The notes beneath the pieces are model-generated. The model searched no databases. It saw only the letters and a list, made by a program, of their open reading frames with translations, and had not been told where the DNA came from. Positions 22,815 to 32,116 of a stretch of DNA of 33,717 nucleotides are shown here, one piece after another (within the stretch, counting starts at the first letter, position 1; the number at the start of each line of letters is the position of its first letter). A program made the position numbers and the translations under genes. The stretch is from positions 1 to 33,717 of the forward strand of contig CAIRNV010000274.1 in NCBI GenBank assembly GCA_903880005.1, read 5' to 3'. This stretch comes from an uncultured Verrucomicrobiota bacterium. Lineage in GTDB: Bacteria; Verrucomicrobiota; Verrucomicrobiia; Limisphaerales; UBA9464.

Positions 22815-25151
22815 ATGTTGAACCAGTGGGCGGCCTACGTACGGCACGGGCCGAGGCTCTTGATGTGGGCCTTGGGTCTTTTTGCAGGAACCGGCCTCGT
22901 GTCCCCACGCGTCGGGGCGGTGGACGTGCCGGGGCCCTATCAACTGGACCCCGTCTGCTACACGCCGGCGCCGCGGGCCAGCCTCACGCCCGGCAAGCGC
23001 CATCCCGGCACGATCCGCATGGCCGAGCGCCTCGCCAAAATCCACCGCGACCGCATCCCAGGCTCCACGATCTTCTTCAACGACAAGGCTGCGGAATCCC
23101 TCGCCGCCGCCCTCCCCGCCGCATCCGGCCCCGACGATCCGTTGCGGATCCGCTTCGATCTCGCGCGCGAGTCCATGCAAGCAGGTCGTCCGGACCAAGC
23201 CCTCAACCTTTACCTGGACATGGACCGCATCCTGGCGGGCGGCAGTCGTGCCCTGCCGGCCCGGGCCATGGCTGACCTCCGCTTGTCGCGGGCAGTGGCC
23301 TTCCTTCGCCTCGGCGAGCAGGAGAATTGCATCGGCAAGCCCCACGCCGAGTCCTGCTTGTTCCCTCTTTCCGATTCGGCGCGGCACCATGTTGGCCGCG
23401 GATCGCGCGGTGCCATCGAGATCCTCTCGCAGATCCTCGGGGAAAACGCCGCCGACACGCGCGCCCTGTGGCTGCTCAACATCGCCTACATGACCCTGGG
23501 CGAATACCCGGACAAGGTCCCCGAGCACTGGCTCATCCCGCCGGACACGTTCGCCTCCGAGCATTCCATGCCCCGCTTTCCCAACGTGGCGACCGGGGCC
23601 GGCCTGGATCTCCTCGACCTCGCCGGAGGGGTCGCATGCGACGACTTCGATGACGACGGACTGCTCGACGTCATGGCCTCGTCCTGGGGCTTGGACGGGC
23701 AGCTTCGGTTCTACCACAACAACGGCGACGGCACGTTTGTGGAACGTACGTCGGAGGCGGGCTTGGTCGGCTTGCTGGGCGGGTTGCAGGTGTATCCGGC
23801 GGACTACAACAACGACGGCCGGCTCGACCTGTGGATCCCGCGAGGCGCGTGGCTCGGCAAGGCGGGTCGCATCCCGGGCTCGCTGCTGCGCAACGAGGGC
23901 CATGGCACCTTCGCGGACGTGACCGAGGAGGCCGGCGTCCTTCGCGCGCGCCCCACCCAGGCCTGCCGTTGGCTGGACTTCGACCTCGACGGCGACCTGG
24001 ACCTTTTCGTGGGCAACGAAACCACGGACCCGAACGACCCCGAGCCCTGCGAGCTGTTTCGCAACAACGGCGACGGCACCTTCACCGAGTGCGCGGCGGA
24101 CGTCGGCCTCGCCCTCAAGCTCTTCGTCAAGGGCGTGGCCTGCTCCGACTACGACAACGACGGCGACCCCGACCTTTACCTCTCCGTTCGGGCGGGACCC
24201 AACGTCCTCCTCCGCAACGACGCCACCGCACCCGTCCCATCCCCATCCTCGCCCACCAAGGCTTCCCGCCGGGTCTTCACCGACGTCAGCATTCCGGCAC
24301 GCGTCACCCAGCCCAACTTAAGCTTCGCAACGTGGTTCTTCGACTTCGACAACGACGGATGGGAGGACCTGTTCGCATGCGGCTACGGGATCAACCACGT
24401 GGGGGACGTGGCGGACGACTACTTGCATCGGCCCAGCAAGGGCAGCACGCCGCGCATGTATCGCAACCTGGGGGACGGCACCTTCACCAACGTGACGGCA
24501 GAGGTGGGGCTGCGCCGCGTCTGCCACACGATGGGCTGCTCCTTTGGCGACCTCGACAACGACGGATGGCTCGACTTCTACCTCGCCACGGGCGACCCCG
24601 ACCTGGCCACCTTGATCCCGAACCGGATGTTTCGGAACGACCGCGGCCTTCGCTTCCACGACGTCACCACCGCCACGGGCACCGGCCACCTGCAAAAGGG
24701 CCACCAGGTGTCCTTTGCCGACCTCGACAACGACGGTGATCAAGACGTGTACGTCAGCCTCGGCGGGGCCTACTCCGGCGACATTGCGCGGAACGCCCTG
24801 TTCCTGAACCCGGGCTCGTCCAACCGTTGGGTCACGCTTCAACTCGTTGGAACCCGCGCCAACCGGTCCGCCATCGGCGCCCGCGTGCGCGTGGATCTCA
24901 AGACGCCTGCCGGACCGCGATCCATCCAGCGCACCGTGGGAGCCTCCGGAAGCTTCGGGAACAATCCCCTGCGCCAGGAGATCGGGCTCGGCGACGCCCT
25001 GGCCATCGACAAGGTCACGATCCAATGGCCCGGGGACCCAGCGCCGCAGGTGGTCCCTGGCATCGAGCCCGGTGCCTTCTGGCGCATCACGCAAGGAACA
25101 ACCCAACCCGCCCGCCTCGCCCTCAAGGCCCTGCGCCTGTGCGCGCGGTAA
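22815..25151 (+). CDS. Secreted VCBS/FG-GAP repeat protein with ASPIC/UnbV domain (CRTAC type)
   Basis: 778 residues with an N-terminal signal segment (LLMWALGLFAGTGLVSPRVGA). Residues ~60-240 are helical with a TPR-like block (REILSQILGENAADTRALWLLNIAYMTLGEYP-like region). From about residue 277 the protein has seven calcium-binding FG-GAP/VCBS loops with the D-x-D-x-D-G pattern: DFDDDGLLD, DYNNDGRLD, DFDLDGDLD, DYDNDGDPD, DFDNDGWED, DLDNDGWLD and DLDNDGDQD, predicting a beta-propeller. The final ~100 residues (from about 674, NRWVTLQLVGTRANRSAIGARV, and VTIQWPG) form the ASPIC/UnbV domain. Such CRTAC-like proteins are common in Verrucomicrobia and Planctomycetes and are usually extracellular or periplasmic. 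Their biochemical role is not established. It appears monocistronic. Confidence 0.93.
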   Translation: MLNQWAAYVRHGPRLLMWALGLFAGTGLVSPRVGAVDVPGPYQLDPVCYTPAPRASLTPGKRHPGTIRMAERLAKIHRDRIPGSTIFFNDKAAESLAAALPAASGPDDPLRIRFDLARESMQAGRPDQALNLYLDMDRILAGGSRALPARAMADLRLSRAVAFLRLGEQENCIGKPHAESCLFPLSDSARHHVGRGSRGAIEILSQILGENAADTRALWLLNIAYMTLGEYPDKVPEHWLIPPDTFASEHSMPRFPNVATGAGLDLLDLAGGVACDDFDDDGLLDVMASSWGLDGQLRFYHNNGDGTFVERTSEAGLVGLLGGLQVYPADYNNDGRLDLWIPRGAWLGKAGRIPGSLLRNEGHGTFADVTEEAGVLRARPTQACRWLDFDLDGDLDLFVGNETTDPNDPEPCELFRNNGDGTFTECAADVGLALKLFVKGVACSDYDNDGDPDLYLSVRAGPNVLLRNDATAPVPSPSSPTKASRRVFTDVSIPARVTQPNLSFATWFFDFDNDGWEDLFACGYGINHVGDVADDYLHRPSKGSTPRMYRNLGDGTFTNVTAEVGLRRVCHTMGCSFGDLDNDGWLDFYLATGDPDLATLIPNRMFRNDRGLRFHDVTTATGTGHLQKGHQVSFADLDNDGDQDVYVSLGGAYSGDIARNALFLNPGSSNRWVTLQLVGTRANRSAIGARVRVDLKTPAGPRSIQRTVGASGSFGNNPLRQEIGLGDALAIDKVTIQWPGDPAPQVVPGIEPGAFWRITQGTTQPARLALKALRLCAR

Positions 25152-25217
25152 ACCGACGGAAGCCGGGCAGAGCACGCGCCCAAGGGAGGGATCCCGGCCG
25201 AGGGGCTATGACCACGC

Positions 25218-25246
25218 AAAAGGGCCGCCGTGTTGCACGGCGGCCC
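25218..25246 (-). terminator. Intrinsic terminator of rpmB
   Basis: On the minus strand GGGCCGCCGTG, loop CAA, CACGGCGGCCC gives a perfect eleven-base-pair stem, immediately followed by TTTT. It lies 53 bases beyond the rpmB stop codon. It is the clearest rho-independent terminator in the window. It may also shield rpmB from readthrough of the convergent VCBS gene, whose plus-strand transcript would form the same stem without a T-run. Confidence 0.9.
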
Positions 25247-25299
25247 GATTCACCCACCACGATGGCCGGGACGGCACGCGTGGGCGTGCCGGCGGCACG

Positions 25300-25563
25300 T
25301 CAGGCGGCCTTCGCCTTCTTCCAGGTGCGGGGAGGAGCCTTCGTCACCAGGCCCTTCTTGATCGCCGAGGCGGCCACGCGGATGAACTTCACCTCGCCCG
25401 AGGGCAAGAGGACCTTCACGCGCTGGAGGTTGGGAAAGAAGCGGCGCTTGGTCATCGCCGTCACGTGCGTGCCGATGCCGCCCTTCTTCTTGGCCTTGCC
25501 GGAACGCCAAATGTGGTGGCCCTTGGAGGGCCGCTTGCCGGTCACGCTGCAAATCCGAGACAT
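25300..25563 (-). CDS. rpmB: 50S ribosomal protein L28
   Basis: 87 residues from the ATG at 25563, preceded by AAGGA about eight bases upstream; the longer open frame is not needed. L28 is a small basic large-subunit protein. The N-terminus [17 protein letters not shown] and the central [14 protein letters not shown] are characteristic. The C-terminus is lysine-rich ([10 protein letters not shown]). Only one cysteine is present in the N-terminal motif, so this is the zinc-less form. It stands alone, with its own terminator at 25218-25246 and a possible promoter at 25595-25622; the frequent partner rpmG is absent. Confidence 0.96.
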   Translation of the reverse strand: MSRICSVTGKRPSKGHHIWRSGKAKKKGGIGTHVTAMTKRRFFPNLQRVKVLLPSGEVKFIRVAASAIKKGLVTKAPPRTWKKAKAA

Positions 25564-25594
25564 AACTTTGGTTCCTTTACTGCAAAGCCCATTT

Positions 25595-25622
25595 CCTATC
25601 GAAGATCCGGTGCCTTCGACAA
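25595..25622 (-). promoter_or_regulatory. Possible rpmB promoter
   Basis: On the minus strand TTGTCG (25617-25622) resembles a -35 box and GATAGG (25595-25600) a weak -10 box, 16 bases apart, about 32 bases before the rpmB start codon. The spacing and position are reasonable but the -10 match is poor. Confidence 0.3.
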
Positions 25623-25735
25623 GCATGATTTCAAGCCGCGCGAAGGGCGGGACGATTCAACGGGATCATTCCTGCCCGGCAAACCATCCCAAGGGTTGGC
25701 TCCGGCTCGCCGCCGTGGCATAACCCTCCCCGCTC

Positions 25736-27160
25736 ATGGAATACGAAGCGGTCATCGGCCTCGAAACGCACGTCCAGCTCAAGACCCGCTCCAAGATGTG
25801 GTGCGGCTGCGCCAATGCCTTCGGCGCCGACCCCAACACCCACGTCTGCCCCACCTGCCTGGGACTCCCCGGCGCCCTCCCCGTCGCCAATGCCGAGGCC
25901 CTCCGCCTCACCGTCCTCACCGGCCTCCTCCTCGGCTGCGACATCCCCGGCTACGCCAAGTTCGACCGCAAGAACTACTTCTACCCCGACTCCGCCAAGA
26001 ACTACCAGATCACCCAGTACGACCAACCCTCCACCCGGGGGGGGAGACTCGAGTTCGAGCTCGACGGCGCCGTCCACGCCGTGCGCATCACCCGCGCGCA
26101 CCTCGAGGAGGACGTCGGCAAGAACGTCCACTTCGACCGCCATTCCGGCGTTGATTTCAACCGCGCCGGCGTCCCGCTCCTCGAGATCGTCTCCGAGCCC
26201 GACATCACCTCCGCCGACATGGCCCACGCCTACCTCAACGCCCTCGTCGAGGTGCTCGTCCGCGGCGGCATCTCCGACTGCGACATGGAGAAGGGCATGG
26301 TGCGCTGCGACGTCAACGTCTCCGTCCGGCCCAAGGGCTCCCCAACGCTGGGGGCAAAGATCGAGATCAAGAACATGAACACGTTCTCCGGCGTCCGCCG
26401 CGCGCTCGACTACGAGATCCCCCGCCAGATCGCCGCCGTCCAACGCGGCGAAACCCTCCGCCAGGAAACCCGCCGCTGGGACGACGTCGCCGGCATCACC
26501 GAGCCCATGCGCTCCAAGGAGGACGCCCACGACTACCGCTACTTCCCCGACCCCGACCTTCTCCCCTTCACGCCCGCCGCCGACTGGGTCGAGTCGCTGC
26601 GGTCCCTCGTGCCGGAGCTTCCCCTCGCACGCAAGCAACGGCTGGCTTCCCAATACGGCTTGCCGGCCGGCGACGCCGAGGTCCTCAAGTCCAACCCCGA
26701 CCTCTGCGCCCTCTTTGAGAAGGCCGCCGAGGGCTATCCCCACCCCAAGGCCATTGCCAACTGGGTCATCAACAACCTCCCCGCCCAGCTCGCCGCCTCC
26801 GGCCTTTCGATCTCCAACCTGCGCTTCCCGCCCGCCCACCTTCGCGAGCTCGGCTCCCTGGTCGAATCCGGCCGCATCAGCTCCAAGATCGCCCAGGACG
26901 TCTTCGCGGACATGTTCGCCACGGGCGAGGCCCCGGCGGCCATCGTCGAGCGCAAGGGCCTCGCCCAGGTCAGCGACACGTCCGCCATCGAGGCCTTCTG
27001 CGACCAAGCCATCGCCGCCAACCCCGGCCCGGCCGCCGACTTCAAGGCCGGCAAGGACGCCGCCCTCAACTTCCTCAAGGGCCAGGTCATGAAGCTCTCC
27101 AAGGGCAAGGCCAACCCGGGCCTCGTGGGCGACATCCTCGCCCGCAAGCTGCGCGCCTGA
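25736..27160 (+). CDS. gatB: Aspartyl/glutamyl-tRNA amidotransferase subunit B
   Basis: 474 residues. The tRNA-binding kinase subunit of GatCAB, which activates Glu-tRNA(Gln) or Asp-tRNA(Asn) with ATP for amidation. The start MEYEAVIGLETHVQL is family-typical. Seen: zinc-site cysteines in MWCGCANAF and VCPTCLGLPG, the DRKNYFYPDSAKNYQITQYD block (about 80-99), EEDVGKNVHF, DFNRAGVPLLEIVSEPDI, the KIEIKNMNTFSGVRRALDYEI region, and the C-terminal helical tail (KGQVMKLSKGKANPGLV) typical of the GatB/YqeY domain. GatA and GatC are not adjacent. Codon bias is extreme toward C at third positions, which also keeps a 603-residue antisense frame open. Confidence 0.97.
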   Translation: MEYEAVIGLETHVQLKTRSKMWCGCANAFGADPNTHVCPTCLGLPGALPVANAEALRLTVLTGLLLGCDIPGYAKFDRKNYFYPDSAKNYQITQYDQPSTRGGRLEFELDGAVHAVRITRAHLEEDVGKNVHFDRHSGVDFNRAGVPLLEIVSEPDITSADMAHAYLNALVEVLVRGGISDCDMEKGMVRCDVNVSVRPKGSPTLGAKIEIKNMNTFSGVRRALDYEIPRQIAAVQRGETLRQETRRWDDVAGITEPMRSKEDAHDYRYFPDPDLLPFTPAADWVESLRSLVPELPLARKQRLASQYGLPAGDAEVLKSNPDLCALFEKAAEGYPHPKAIANWVINNLPAQLAASGLSISNLRFPPAHLRELGSLVESGRISSKIAQDVFADMFATGEAPAAIVERKGLAQVSDTSAIEAFCDQAIAANPGPAADFKAGKDAALNFLKGQVMKLSKGKANPGLVGDILARKLRA

Positions 27161-27501
27161 CATGCGCCCACGGCAGCCCCGCCACCCGCGACCGGCCGCG
27201 GGACCGCCCCTCACCGTCCAGCGGGAGCAACGCAACAAGCGGTTGGGTTGAAGCCAGCCTGCGGCGCGGTGCTCCATCGCCCGCTCCCATTCCCGTCCCT
27301 GCGCCCTCCAGGTCGGAAGAAAGTTGAAACCCAACCCTTTGGGAGCGGGTTGCTTCCCAGAGAATGAGCACAAGAGCCCGCGGTACGGACCCCGCACGAC
27401 TTCATGCCGATGCTTCACCATTCGGGGGCGAAGCCGGACCATCCCGCACTACGGTGCGTGGCCTCACACGCGTGGCGGTGTCTCGCCGCTGATGCGTGCC
27501 G
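27161..27501. other. Intergenic region between gatB and the ABC ATPase gene
   Basis: About 340 bases with no supported gene. An imperfect inverted repeat pairs GGTTGGGTT (near 27241) with AACCCAACC (near 27328), and a second GC-rich palindrome-like patch (CCCTTTGGGAGCGGG) follows. The region probably holds the promoter of the ABC ATPase/permease pair, but I cannot identify convincing boxes. Confidence 0.45.
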
Positions 27502-28485
27502 ATGTCCGAATCAAGCCAAGGCGACTTCCACCCACCCTCCCCACCCATGATCCCAGCATCTCCCCCAGACTCCCCGGCGGCGGCGTCCGCCCTCCTCCTC
27601 GACCGCGTCTCCCACGTGTATCCGTCCGGTGTCCGCGCCCTGTCGGACGCCAGCCTTGCGATCCCCACGGGGATGTTTGGGTTGCTCGGGCCCAACGGCG
27701 CCGGGAAGTCCACGTTGATGCGATGCATCGCCACGTTGCAGACGCCCACGTCCGGTGGGATCCGGTTCGGTGACCTGGACGTGTTGCGGCAACCGGAGTC
27801 GTTGCGCGCCATGCTCGGCTACCTGCCCCAGGACTTCGGCGTGTACCCACGGGTCTCGGCGGTGGACCTGCTCGACCACCTCGCCGTGCTCAAGGGCATC
27901 TCCCAACGCGGCGAACGCCGCGAGATGGTGGAACGACTCCTCCGCCAGGTGAACCTGTGGGACGTCCGCAAGCGCGCCGTCGCCGGCTACTCGGGCGGCA
28001 TGCGCCAACGATTCGGCATCGCCCAGGCGCTGCTCGGCTCCCCGCGCCTCGTCATCGTGGACGAACCCACGGCGGGCCTCGACCCCGAGGAACGCAACCG
28101 CTTCAACAACCTCCTCGCCGAGATCGGGCAAAACGTCGTCGTCATCCTCTCCACCCACATCGTCGAGGACGTCGCCGACCTCTGCCCTCGCATGGCCATC
28201 ATCGACCGCGGCGAGATCGTCCTCCACGGGGCGCCTCCAGAGCTGGTCCGGGGCCTCGCGGGCAAGGTGTGGCGACGCGTGATCGACCACGGCGACCTCG
28301 CCCGTTGCCAGGCTTCCCATCGCGTCATCACCCATCGTTTCCGAAGCGGGCGAACCGTGATCCATGTGCTATCGGAGGCCTCCCCCGCCGACGGCTTCGA
28401 GCCGGTCGAGCCCTCCCTCGACGACCTCTACTTCGCGACGCTCGCCGCGCGTCGCCAAGGCAACCCCAGCCCGAACGCCCGATGA
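27502..28485 (+). CDS. ABC-2 type transporter ATP-binding protein
   Basis: 327 residues from the ATG at 27502; a GTG six bases earlier and an ATG at 27547 are alternatives, and the first ~35 residues are Pro/Ser-rich and poorly conserved in appearance. The nucleotide-binding domain is complete: Walker A GPNGAGKST (63-71), Q-loop LGYLPQDFGVYP, signature YSGGMRQRFGIAQALL, Walker B RLVIVDEPTAGLD and H-loop ILSTHIVEDVADL. A C-terminal extension after about residue 240 resembles DrrA/CcmA-type ATPases. Its stop overlaps the start of the downstream permease gene by four bases (ATGA), so the two form one transporter. The substrate is unknown. Confidence 0.92.
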   Translation: MSESSQGDFHPPSPPMIPASPPDSPAAASALLLDRVSHVYPSGVRALSDASLAIPTGMFGLLGPNGAGKSTLMRCIATLQTPTSGGIRFGDLDVLRQPESLRAMLGYLPQDFGVYPRVSAVDLLDHLAVLKGISQRGERREMVERLLRQVNLWDVRKRAVAGYSGGMRQRFGIAQALLGSPRLVIVDEPTAGLDPEERNRFNNLLAEIGQNVVVILSTHIVEDVADLCPRMAIIDRGEIVLHGAPPELVRGLAGKVWRRVIDHGDLARCQASHRVITHRFRSGRTVIHVLSEASPADGFEPVEPSLDDLYFATLAARRQGNPSPNAR

Positions 28486-31400
28486 TCTTCCGCACGCTGG
28501 TCGCCTTCGAGCTCCGACACCAGGTCGCGTCGCCGCTCTTCCTCGTGTCGTTCGCCATCTTCTTCCTGCTGAGCTTCGGCGCGACGACCCTCGACGAGAT
28601 CCAGATCGGCAGCCGCGGCAACGTCTGGAAGAACAGCCCGTTCGCCATCGCCCAGGCCGTCGCCGTCCTCAACCTGTTCGCGATGTTCGTCACCACCGCG
28701 TTCGCCGCCAACGCCGTCGTGCGCGACGACGAGACCGGCTTCTCGCCCATCCTCCGGTCCACGCGAATCCGCAAGACGAGCTATCTCGCCGGACGATTCG
28801 TGGGCGCGGGCATCGTGTCCGCCTTGGTATGCCTCGCCGTCCCCATGGGCATCCTCGTCGGCAGCCTCATGCCATGGCAGGACCCCGAGAAGATCGGGCC
28901 CTTGATCCCGGGCCACTACGTCCATGCCGTGCTGGTGTTCGGCCTTCCGACGCAGGTGGTGCTGGCGGCGTTCTTCTTCGCGGTGGCCACCGCCACGCGC
29001 TCCATGATGTGGACCTACGTGGGCGTCGTGGCCTTCCTCGTGGGCTACACCGCCAGCCGCTTCCTGCTTCGCGAGGACCAACACGAGGTGCTGTCGGCCT
29101 TGCTCGACCCGTTCGGCCTCGGGGCGATGGGCCGCGCGACCCAGTACTGGACCGCCAGCGACCGCAACCGTCTCGTGGTGCCGTTCGAGGGCCTGCTGCT
29201 CTGGAACCGCGTTCTATGGCTCGGGCTCGCAGCCATCGCGTCGGGCGTCGCGCTGAAGGTGTTCCGGATGGAGGAACGCCCGGCCAAGGGCGCCTCGTCG
29301 AGGAACCCCGCTCCCGAGGAGGCAACGGACGCCACGACCAAGGCGAGGCCGTCCACCACCCAGGCCCGACTCGTCCCCGCGACGGCAGGACGGCCGGGAG
29401 GCGCCTGGGCGCAATGCCTCGCCTTGGCGCGCATGGAGACGTCGCTCGTCCTGCGCAGCCCCGCCTTCCTCGTGCTCGTGGCCCTCGGCGTCTTCAATTC
29501 ACTCGGGGGCCTCAGCGGCGTCGCGGAGTTCCGCGGCGTCGCGTCCCTGCCCGTGACGCGGGAGGTCGTCTCCGCGTTGCTCGGCTCGTTCACGCTGTTC
29601 CCCGTCATCATCGCCATCTACTACGGCGGCGAATTGGTGTGGCGGGACCGCCAATGCCGCATGCACGAGATCGTGGACGCAACGGCCGCGCCCAACTGGG
29701 CGTTCCTGCTTCCGAAGGTCCTCGCGGTCGCGTGGGTGTTGCTGGGGACGCTCGTGGCGGCGGCTCTGACCGGGATCGTGTTCCAGGCCGCCCACGGCTA
29801 TTTCCAGTTCGAGTTCCAAGGCTACGCGCTGTGGTTCCTGCTGCCCTCGTGGATCGTCGCGACCCAACTGGCGGTGTTGTCGGTCGCCGTGCAGTCCATC
29901 GTGCCGTCCAAGCCGTTCGGCTGGGCGGTCATGCTCGCCTATCTCGTGGCCGAGACCTCGCTGCGAACGCTCGGCTTCCAACACGCCCTCTATAACTTCG
30001 GAGACGCCGCCGCCGTGCCGCTCTCGGACATGAACGGGATGGGGCATTTCTGGGTGGGCCGCGCATGGCACCAGGCCTACTGGACGGCGTTTTGCGTGCT
30101 GCTCCTGGCCGGCGTCCACGTCGTTCGCGTGCGCGGGGCCGAGTCGCGCTGGCGCCCGCGCTTGCTGGGCGCGCCCCGTCGCCTCCGGGGCCCGGCGGGG
30201 GCGGTCATGGCCGCCGCCACGCTCGCCTGGGCAGGCCTCGGTGCATGGATCTTCTTCAACACCAACCTCCGAAACCCCTACATCCCCTCGACCGAGCAGG
30301 AACGCATCACGGCCGAGGCCGAGAAGGCGCTCCTGCCCTTCGAGAAGGTCCCGCAACCCACCATCCGCCACGTCGATCTCGCCGTGGAGCTATGGCCTGC
30401 CAAGGCAAGGGCCCGGACCGTGGGTCGGTATCGCCTGGAAAACCGCCACGAGACACCCGTGGACACGCTCCACGTGGAGACGCCATCGACGCTGCAAGTC
30501 CACCGCATGGAGATCGCCGGCGGCTCCCTCAAGCAGGCCATGACCAACTTCGGCCATCGCATCCTGACGTTGTCCCCGCCGATGCAGCCCGGCGAGCAAC
30601 GCGACCTGGCCTTCGAGACCGTCCAGGAGGAACCCGGCTTCGTGAACGCCTCGCCCGCCACGCGCGTCGTGGGCAACGGCACCTTCCTCGACAACGCCTC
30701 CATCGCCCCCACGCTCGGCGTGTCCCGCGGATCCTTCCTCCAGGACCGCGCCCGCCGCAGAAAGCACGGCCTGCCTGCGGACCTCCGCCCGCCCGCCCTC
30801 GAGGACCGCACCGCCAACCGGCACCACTACCTGCGCCACGACAGCGACTGGGTCACCGCCGACATCACCGTCACCACCGACGAGGACCAGGTCCCCATCG
30901 CCCCGGGCCGCATGGAACGTGAGGACGTCCGCAACGGCCGGCGCACCCGCGTCTTCAAGGCCGACGCCCCCATCCAAAACTTCTTCTCCATCCAGTCCGC
31001 CCGCTACGCCGTGCGCTCCGAGACCTGGTCACCGCCGTCGGGAAAACCCATCCAGCTCGCCATCTTCCATCACCCGCCTCATGCCCGGAACGTGGACCGC
31101 ATGCTCGCCGCCATGAAGGCCTCGCTCGCCCTCTTCGCCGAGCGCTTCTCCCCCTACCCATTCGAGCAGTTCCGCATCCTCGAGTTCCCGGCCTACGCCT
31201 CCTTCGCCCAGTCCTTCGCCAACACCGTCCCCTACTCGGAGGCCATCGGCTTCATCCAGGCCTTCGACGACAAGGACTCGGCGGAGAAGATCGACATGGT
31301 CACCTACGTCACCGCCCACGAGATCGCGCACCAATGGTGGGCGCACCAGGTGATCGGGGCCGACAAGCAGGGAGCCACCCTCCTCTCCGAGTCCTTCTCC

Positions 31401-32114
31401 CAGTACTCGGCCCTCCTCGTCATGGAGAAGCTCTACGGCCGCGAGCAAATCTGGAAGTTCCTCAAGCACGAACTCGACTCATACCTGCGCGCCCGCGGTT
31501 CCGAGGCGCGGGAGGAGGTGCCCCTCGCACGCGTCGAGGACCAGCCCTACATCCATTACCAAAAGGGCGCCCTCGCCATGTGGTGGCTCAAGGAGGCGGC
31601 CGGCGAGGTGGCCGTCAACCGCACCCTCCAACGCCTCATCCGCGAGTTTGGCCTGAAGCCCGCCCCCTACCCCGACGCCCTCGACTTCCTCCGCATCCTC
31701 CGGGAGGAATGCGGGCCCCAGCACGCCGAACTCATCACGGACCTCTTCGAGCGCATCACCCTCTACGACCTCTCCGTGCGCTCGGCCAAGGCCACCCGCC
31801 GGCCCGACGGTCGCTTCGACGTCGTCATGACCGTCGAGGCCAGGAAACTCCAGTCGGATGGCCAAGGGGCCGAGAAGGAGGCGCCCCTCGACGAACCGTT
31901 CGAGATCGGCCTTTTCGCCGAGAAGCCCGGCGCCAAGGGCTTCGGCAAGGCCTCCATCCTCGCCCTCGAGCGCCGTCGCCTCCACTCCGGCTCCCAGCAA
32001 CTGGAATGGATCGCCGACAAGCCCCCGCGCTTCGTCGGCGTGGACCCTTTCCACTACCGGATCGACCGCAAGTCCGACGACAACCTCCGCGAAGTCGATG
32101 CGGCCGCGAAGTAG
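28482..32114 (+). CDS. ABC-2 permease fused to M1-family aminopeptidase domain
   Basis: 1210 residues; the start at 28482 overlaps the ATPase gene. The open frame extends upstream inside that gene but is noise there. Two blocks of membrane helices (about 15-270 and 310-600, separated by a polar Ala/Thr/Pro linker near 270-305) resemble ABC-2 permeases. After about residue 640 the protein becomes a soluble, probably extracytoplasmic, M1 (gluzincin) peptidase. It has zinc motif HEIAH at 946-950 followed by QWW, the distal Glu in LLSESFSQY (Glu970), and a catalytic-Tyr-like YIHYQKGALAMWWL block (about 1023-1036). This permease/aminopeptidase architecture is known in databases but its transport substrate is not. 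The peptidase may process a peptide as it is exported or imported. Confidence 0.9.
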   Translation: MIFRTLVAFELRHQVASPLFLVSFAIFFLLSFGATTLDEIQIGSRGNVWKNSPFAIAQAVAVLNLFAMFVTTAFAANAVVRDDETGFSPILRSTRIRKTSYLAGRFVGAGIVSALVCLAVPMGILVGSLMPWQDPEKIGPLIPGHYVHAVLVFGLPTQVVLAAFFFAVATATRSMMWTYVGVVAFLVGYTASRFLLREDQHEVLSALLDPFGLGAMGRATQYWTASDRNRLVVPFEGLLLWNRVLWLGLAAIASGVALKVFRMEERPAKGASSRNPAPEEATDATTKARPSTTQARLVPATAGRPGGAWAQCLALARMETSLVLRSPAFLVLVALGVFNSLGGLSGVAEFRGVASLPVTREVVSALLGSFTLFPVIIAIYYGGELVWRDRQCRMHEIVDATAAPNWAFLLPKVLAVAWVLLGTLVAAALTGIVFQAAHGYFQFEFQGYALWFLLPSWIVATQLAVLSVAVQSIVPSKPFGWAVMLAYLVAETSLRTLGFQHALYNFGDAAAVPLSDMNGMGHFWVGRAWHQAYWTAFCVLLLAGVHVVRVRGAESRWRPRLLGAPRRLRGPAGAVMAAATLAWAGLGAWIFFNTNLRNPYIPSTEQERITAEAEKALLPFEKVPQPTIRHVDLAVELWPAKARARTVGRYRLENRHETPVDTLHVETPSTLQVHRMEIAGGSLKQAMTNFGHRILTLSPPMQPGEQRDLAFETVQEEPGFVNASPATRVVGNGTFLDNASIAPTLGVSRGSFLQDRARRRKHGLPADLRPPALEDRTANRHHYLRHDSDWVTADITVTTDEDQVPIAPGRMEREDVRNGRRTRVFKADAPIQNFFSIQSARYAVRSETWSPPSGKPIQLAIFHHPPHARNVDRMLAAMKASLALFAERFSPYPFEQFRILEFPAYASFAQSFANTVPYSEAIGFIQAFDDKDSAEKIDMVTYVTAHEIAHQWWAHQVIGADKQGATLLSESFSQYSALLVMEKLYGREQIWKFLKHELDSYLRARGSEAREEVPLARVEDQPYIHYQKGALAMWWLKEAAGEVAVNRTLQRLIREFGLKPAPYPDALDFLRILREECGPQHAELITDLFERITLYDLSVRSAKATRRPDGRFDVVMTVEARKLQSDGQGAEKEAPLDEPFEIGLFAEKPGAKGFGKASILALERRRLHSGSQQLEWIADKPPRFVGVDPFHYRIDRKSDDNLREVDAAAK

Positions 32115-32116
32115 GG

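Noticed and set aside
25631-27442. 603-codon open frame on the minus strand opposite gatB
   Set aside because: It is the antisense of a certain gene with very strong C/G third-position bias. The translated product is a Gly/Val/Leu/Asp/Glu low-complexity chain with no domain, as expected from codon-bias shadowing.
27957-28481. In-frame extension of the permease-aminopeptidase gene upstream of 28482
   Set aside because: It lies inside the ATPase gene in a different frame and reads as Arg/Pro/His noise; ATG 28482 with the ATGA overlap is the natural start.
28364-29995. 543-codon plus-strand open frame overlapping the ATPase and permease genes
   Set aside because: Arg/Pro/Gly-rich noise in another frame; the ATPase and permease frames have full motif support.
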